Assembly (NCBI GenBank): GCA_018266965.1
Contig: JAFDZJ010000256.1
Coordinates: forward strand, 1 to 8,682
Source of the DNA: Bacteroidota bacterium
Lineage (GTDB): Bacteria; Bacteroidota; Bacteroidia; Flavobacteriales; Weeksellaceae
Direction: 5' to 3'
Length of the DNA stretch: 8,682 nt
Below the pieces are notes generated by a model, which worked only from the letters and a program-made list of their open reading frames with translations, was not told the DNA's origin and ran no database searches. Shown here piece by piece: positions 5,407-8,682 of this stretch (positions are counted from its first letter, which is position 1; every line of letters starts with the position of its first letter). Made by a program: the position numbers and the translations under genes.

Positions 5407-6180
5407 TTATTTCTCTGTCGTTTGTTTCTTTGGGAAGTTAAAAAATATACTTGTCAAAATAGGAATAAAGAAAATCGCAACTGTTAAAATTGAAATCCCT
5501 ATGTCTGCTGTGTGACTGGATAAAAATTTACTAAAGCTACTTTCTGGATAGAAATGTTCATAAAGTGAAAGTGTCAATTTTATACCAAGAATTGCTATAA
5601 CCACAAATGCAGCAGTCTCAAGAAAGTTGTATTTTTCCATAAGTTTTACAAACCATTGTGCAATAAATCGCATAGCTAAAATTCCAATAAAAACACCAAG
5701 GCAAACAAGAATTATGTTTGGTGTGAAAGCAACTGCCGCAAATACATTGTCAATTGAAAATGCCATATCCATTAATTCTACTAAACAAACTGTCGCCCAA
5801 AAATTGCCCAATGTGCCAACAGTTGCTTTGTATAGCCAGTTTTCTTTTTTATCAACAAAATCATCTTCTTCTGTTTCTGTTTGCTTTCCTTTCCAGTAGC
5901 CGTAAACCAAATACAATAAATAAAGCCCTCCAAGAGGTTTTAGAAACCAAAATTTCAATAATACAGATGCAAAAATCATTGCTAGACCTCTAAATATATA
6001 AGCACCCCAAATACCATATTTTAATGCTTTATTTCTGTCTTTTTCTGGCAAATCCATTACCATTGTTGCTAATACTGCTGCATTATCTACTGAAAGTAAA
6101 CTTTCTATGATAATTAAATTTCCAATGATTGCTAATGAAGCACCTGGATTGTCTAAAATTTGTTGTACTAATTCGTGCAT
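5407..6180 (-). CDS. terC: TerC-family integral membrane protein
   Basis: This 257-aa inner-membrane protein of the TerC/Alx family has members linked to tellurite resistance and metal-ion (notably manganese) handling. The two family signatures are present: IESLLSVDNA (25-34) and VELMDMAFSIDNVFA (134-148). The paired acidic residues (E26, D32, E135, D144) are thought to lie within the membrane. Hydrophobic segments at about 13-31, 59-79, 84-97, 124-150, 155-176, 186-206 and 228-248 suggest roughly seven membrane passes. A charged loop rich in E and D lies at 101-113. The length fits the shorter TerC subfamily. The gene starts 23 nt after the kinase gene and is the last of the operon, so it is probably functionally tied to the kinase/phosphatase pair. 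The exact substrate cannot be told. Confidence 0.95.
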   Translation of the reverse strand: MHELVQQILDNPGASLAIIGNLIIIESLLSVDNAAVLATMVMDLPEKDRNKALKYGIWGAYIFRGLAMIFASVLLKFWFLKPLGGLYLLYLVYGYWKGKQTETEEDDFVDKKENWLYKATVGTLGNFWATVCLVELMDMAFSIDNVFAAVAFTPNIILVCLGVFIGILAMRFIAQWFVKLMEKYNFLETAAFVVIAILGIKLTLSLYEHFYPESSFSKFLSSHTADIGISILTVAIFFIPILTSIFFNFPKKQTTEK

Positions 6181-6203
6181 ACTTATTTTGTTTTATTTAT
6201 TGT

Positions 6204-7727
6204 TTAATTGTTTGCTATTGTTATTATGGCAACTCTTCCTCCATCTTCTTTTGAAAACAAAAGTTTTTTGCCGTTTGTAATTTCTACCATTGAACCGATA
6301 GGAATTTCTTTATCTTCTGTAACATCTTTTAATGAGGTAAGTTTTTGATTTACAAAAACCCATTTATTATTATGAAATGCAAAATAACCTTCGCTTACTT
6401 TGTCATTGTCAACAAGTTTTTCATTTCTAATTATATTTCTATTCGTATGCCATCTGTGTAAAGTGGCATTATTATACACTACAATTCTTTGATTTTCAGG
6501 TTTCCAAACATTAGGTTTGAATTGATAAAATAAATCCAAGACAGGAATAGTATTATTATATTTTGTGTTACAGAATGGACATTTAGTATCTTTTGTATTA
6601 TTATAAATAAACCATTTTTGCTCACATTGTTTATTGCTACATTCCAATTTTAAGTCATTAGTTTTTATCAGTGCTTGTTCCCAAGCATCGGCTGTTGGTC
6701 TTTCAATTGGATTGTGCAAACCTTTGATAAATGCTTGGTCAAAAAGCTCTTTTAAATATGGACCTGTAATGGTGTAAGGTGTTTTTGCTAAATCTGTCCA
6801 AGGTTTAAATTTTTCTAAATTATCGCCATATTCTCTTTTGAAATTTCTGTTTTTATTATCCGTTGGATGTTCTATAAAAAGGGCTTTTGAACCCATTAAA
6901 AAATTTTCTTCTTCTATTTCGTCAATTTGTCCAAAATAATTTCCACCTCTCAAAGGATGTCTATATAAAAGATACATATAAATCAAAACTGCCAAGGCGT
7001 GTAAGTCAGTTTTTTGATTTGGCAGTTTCCTGTTTGGATCTGTTTTACTTAAATGTTTTGTTGCTAATACTTCGGGGGCTATAAAATCAGCAGTTCCAAT
7101 AACTTCTGGTGGATATTTCCCGGGAACAACTAATCCATCAATATCAATTATATTAGCACCTGAACCGCTTGTTGGGTCAATTAATACATTATTATATGAC
7201 AAATCAGAATGTGCCAAACCTGCACTATGTAAGCGTTTTACACCCCTTGCAATATTTACACACACTTGAAAATAACTCAACCAATTGCCTAATTCTGAAT
7301 TGTCTAATTTAGTTTTAGAGTTACTTGCCCTGAATTTTGCACTAGCAAACCATTTACCATTTTTTTCTTTTCCTTTTAGAATATCATTATTTGCATATCC
7401 TTGTTTGAAGAAAAAACGTTTATCATAAGCTGGTACTATAATTCCTGTTAGCCCATCTTTTTCTACAACATCATAAGGCCAACAATAAATATTTTTCCAA
7501 TACTGACCATTATCAACATTAAAGATGCTATCTTTTTTAATAGTGGCAATAGAGATAACTCTTTCTTTTTGGTTAAAGTCTAATTTTGTCCTGAAAAATG
7601 CAACAACATACGATTTGTCTGGACTGAAATAAACATCTTTTACCCCTCCACGCATAGGCTCTCCATTATCTACATATTGGTAGGTTTTGGTATTGTCTAA
7701 TATAGATTTTAATGTAATTGTTGGCAT
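6204..7727 (-). CDS. Ser/Thr-type kinase with C-terminal zinc ribbon (TerY-P-like)
   Basis: This 507-aa cytoplasmic protein has an N-terminal eukaryotic-like kinase fold. The catalytic loop is HSDLSYNNVL (173-182; D175 and N180 in the usual spacing), the magnesium-binding region is IDIDGL (194-199) in place of DFG, and the activation-segment end is GTADFIAPEV (211-220). The usual VAIK lysine is not obvious in SYVVAFFRTK (39-48), so the catalytic details are atypical. A four-cysteine zinc ribbon follows (C363, C368, C383, C386: CSNKQC...CPFC). The C-terminal 110 residues are beta-rich and may be an FHA-like or similar domain. In Ter-associated 'TerY-P' modules such a kinase is encoded with a PP2C phosphatase and a vWA protein. 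Here PP2C ends 10 nt upstream and terC follows 23 nt downstream. A TerY-like vWA gene may lie outside the window. Confidence 0.93.
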   Translation of the reverse strand: MPTITLKSILDNTKTYQYVDNGEPMRGGVKDVYFSPDKSYVVAFFRTKLDFNQKERVISIATIKKDSIFNVDNGQYWKNIYCWPYDVVEKDGLTGIIVPAYDKRFFFKQGYANNDILKGKEKNGKWFASAKFRASNSKTKLDNSELGNWLSYFQVCVNIARGVKRLHSAGLAHSDLSYNNVLIDPTSGSGANIIDIDGLVVPGKYPPEVIGTADFIAPEVLATKHLSKTDPNRKLPNQKTDLHALAVLIYMYLLYRHPLRGGNYFGQIDEIEEENFLMGSKALFIEHPTDNKNRNFKREYGDNLEKFKPWTDLAKTPYTITGPYLKELFDQAFIKGLHNPIERPTADAWEQALIKTNDLKLECSNKQCEQKWFIYNNTKDTKCPFCNTKYNNTIPVLDLFYQFKPNVWKPENQRIVVYNNATLHRWHTNRNIIRNEKLVDNDKVSEGYFAFHNNKWVFVNQKLTSLKDVTEDKEIPIGSMVEITNGKKLLFSKEDGGRVAIITIANN

Positions 7728-7737
7728 ACCTTGTTAT

Positions 7738-8682
7738 TTAAAAAACTATCGCTAAAGTTCTATCATCGTGGTTTCCTGCACTCCAAAAGTCCATCCATTT
7801 TGACAATTGACTTGCAATTTCACTGTTATTTATATTAAATTCTACTTTGTTGTTATCCTCATTTTTACCGTCTAAATCTTCTAAAAAGTCCATCCATTTT
7901 TCGTGTTTTTCAAGATTGGCTTCTACTATAAATTTGGCATCATAAATTCCGTCTGTCATTAAAAATAAATATGAAAAGTCTTCAATTATTTTTAAATTGA
8001 ATCTAGTTATCATCACCTCTTGCTTTTGGAAAATATCAGGCTGTGTAATAAACCTTGTTCCTCCACCATATTCGCCAACATCTAACCAATTCAGTAAAGT
8101 AGTTTCTGTTTTGTCAATATTCATTATTGCTATTGGGCAATCACCAACTCCAAAACTTTGAATTAAATATCCAAAATCGTATTTTTTGTATAATGTAAAA
8201 ATTAAAGTAGAATGTAAATATTCTATATTACTTTTTGCTTTTGGATTATTAAAAAGTTCTGGGTTTGTTACAAAAGTTTGCTCTGCAAACTCTTTTAATT
8301 TATTATGAACATAAACAGTTGCTTTGTACAAAATCTGTTTTGACAAAACTTGAATTTCCTTTATTTTTTCTTCTGTTTGGTCTAGGTTGTATTCTAAAAT
8401 TCTGTCTTCAAATTCTTTCATTTTCTCAATGTCTTCGACTTGTTCAAAATATTCTATAACTGCATCACAAGCTAACTTTGAGCCAATTCTTGCAAGGTAG
8501 GCACTACCTGCACCATCGCTTACAACAACTAAAGACCATTTTGTTTTTTCAAAATATTTAAAAGCAAAGTCATCATCTCTTGAAGAACCAAAGCCGGTAT
8601 TTTCAATTTCTTTTCCGTGGCTTCTTCCTCTTTTGGAAGATACGACAATATTTTTTTCTCCTAATTTATCAAAAACACTTAT
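7738..8682 (-). CDS. PP2C-type protein phosphatase, start outside window
   Basis: The open frame runs from the right edge (codon at 8682) to TAA at 7738, giving at least 314 residues. The internal ATG at 8421 is not the true start, because upstream codons encode the conserved PP2C N-terminal motifs: RGRSHGKEIENTGFGSSRDDDF (split across about 18-39 of the visible part) and VVVSDGAGSA (53-61), whose aspartate should bind metal. Further motifs are LMTDGIYD in the middle and GNHDDRTLAIVF at the C-terminus (metal-binding DD). The predicted role is dephosphorylation of Ser/Thr on targets of the adjacent kinase. The gene lies 10 nt upstream of the kinase gene in the same operon. There is no signal peptide in the visible part and it is probably cytosolic. 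Confidence 0.93.
   Translation of the reverse strand: MSVFDKLGEKNIVVSSKRGRSHGKEIENTGFGSSRDDDFAFKYFEKTKWSLVVVSDGAGSAYLARIGSKLACDAVIEYFEQVEDIEKMKEFEDRILEYNLDQTEEKIKEIQVLSKQILYKATVYVHNKLKEFAEQTFVTNPELFNNPKAKSNIEYLHSTLIFTLYKKYDFGYLIQSFGVGDCPIAIMNIDKTETTLLNWLDVGEYGGGTRFITQPDIFQKQEVMITRFNLKIIEDFSYLFLMTDGIYDAKFIVEANLEKHEKWMDFLEDLDGKNEDNNKVEFNINNSEIASQLSKWMDFWSAGNHDDRTLAIVF

Larger units (their letters stand above)
5145..8682 (-). mobile_element. Integron-like cassette with Ter-type operon, right end outside window
   Basis: The 3' end is placed at the G|TT of attC-like site C, which follows the terC stop and a hairpin repeat. The R''-like sequence of this segment is GGGCATAAC (5272-5264). If it is a cassette, its far boundary, to the right of this window, should begin TTATGCCC in gene orientation. 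No attC-like palindrome occurs between 5407 and 8682, so the segment exceeds 3.5 kb and holds at least three genes. Confidence 0.5.

Noticed and set aside
7738..8421. A 227-aa phosphatase gene starting at ATG 8421
   Set aside because: The same frame is open to 8682 and the upstream codons encode conserved PP2C motifs (SDGAGSA, RSHGKE), so this ATG is internal.

Overview
The window looks like accessory DNA from a member of the Bacteroidota. The grounds are AT-rich coding sequence, start codons without strong Shine-Dalgarno sites, and a promoter-like TAnnTTTG box upstream of the one operon whose start lies inside the window. This placement is an inference. All convincing genes are on the minus strand, so the biology reads from right to left.

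Layout, right to left. (1) 8682-5407 is a tight operon: a PP2C-type phosphatase that runs off the right edge, a Ser/Thr-type kinase with a C-terminal zinc ribbon, and a TerC-family membrane protein. This is the kinase/phosphatase arm of a Ter (tellurium/stress-associated) system. (2) 5406-4900 is a gene-free 507 bp stretch with two hairpin repeats, one attC-like palindrome and a promoter/operator-like cluster. (3) 4899-1127 is a three-gene operon: a 78-aa protein, a GHKL (MutL/MORC-like) ATPase of about 754 aa, and a DNA methyltransferase with SAM-binding and TSPPY motifs. The junctions abut or overlap. It looks like a modification-based defence or epigenetic system with no recognisable nuclease or helicase. 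(4) 1126-807 is a gene-free stretch with one hairpin repeat and a second attC-like palindrome. (5) 806-285 encodes an unrecognised, probably exported 173-aa protein. (6) 284-53 holds a third attC-like palindrome. (7) 52-1 is the first 17 codons of another probable exported protein, cut by the left edge.

The main observation is that the three large imperfect palindromes (74-272, 848-983, 5137-5272) behave like integron attC sites. Each ends in AAC...GTT cores. Two of them carry one extra base in the arm nearest the upstream gene. The outer bases just past each core match the far end of the same gene segment better than the partner arm of the same palindrome: GTTATGGGC at both ends of 856-5144, and GTTAGCTGC at both ends of 80-855. 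That is the footprint left when circular cassettes recombine at G|TT. The window therefore reads as a cassette array: a small one-gene cassette (776 bp), a very large three-gene methylase/ATPase cassette (about 4.3 kb), and a Ter-type cassette of more than 3.5 kb. Two cassettes share a composite 3' module of almost identical length (270 and 269 bp), made of the attC-like site plus a second hairpin whose arms covary between copies. No integrase gene is in the window; given the gene orientation it would be expected to the right.
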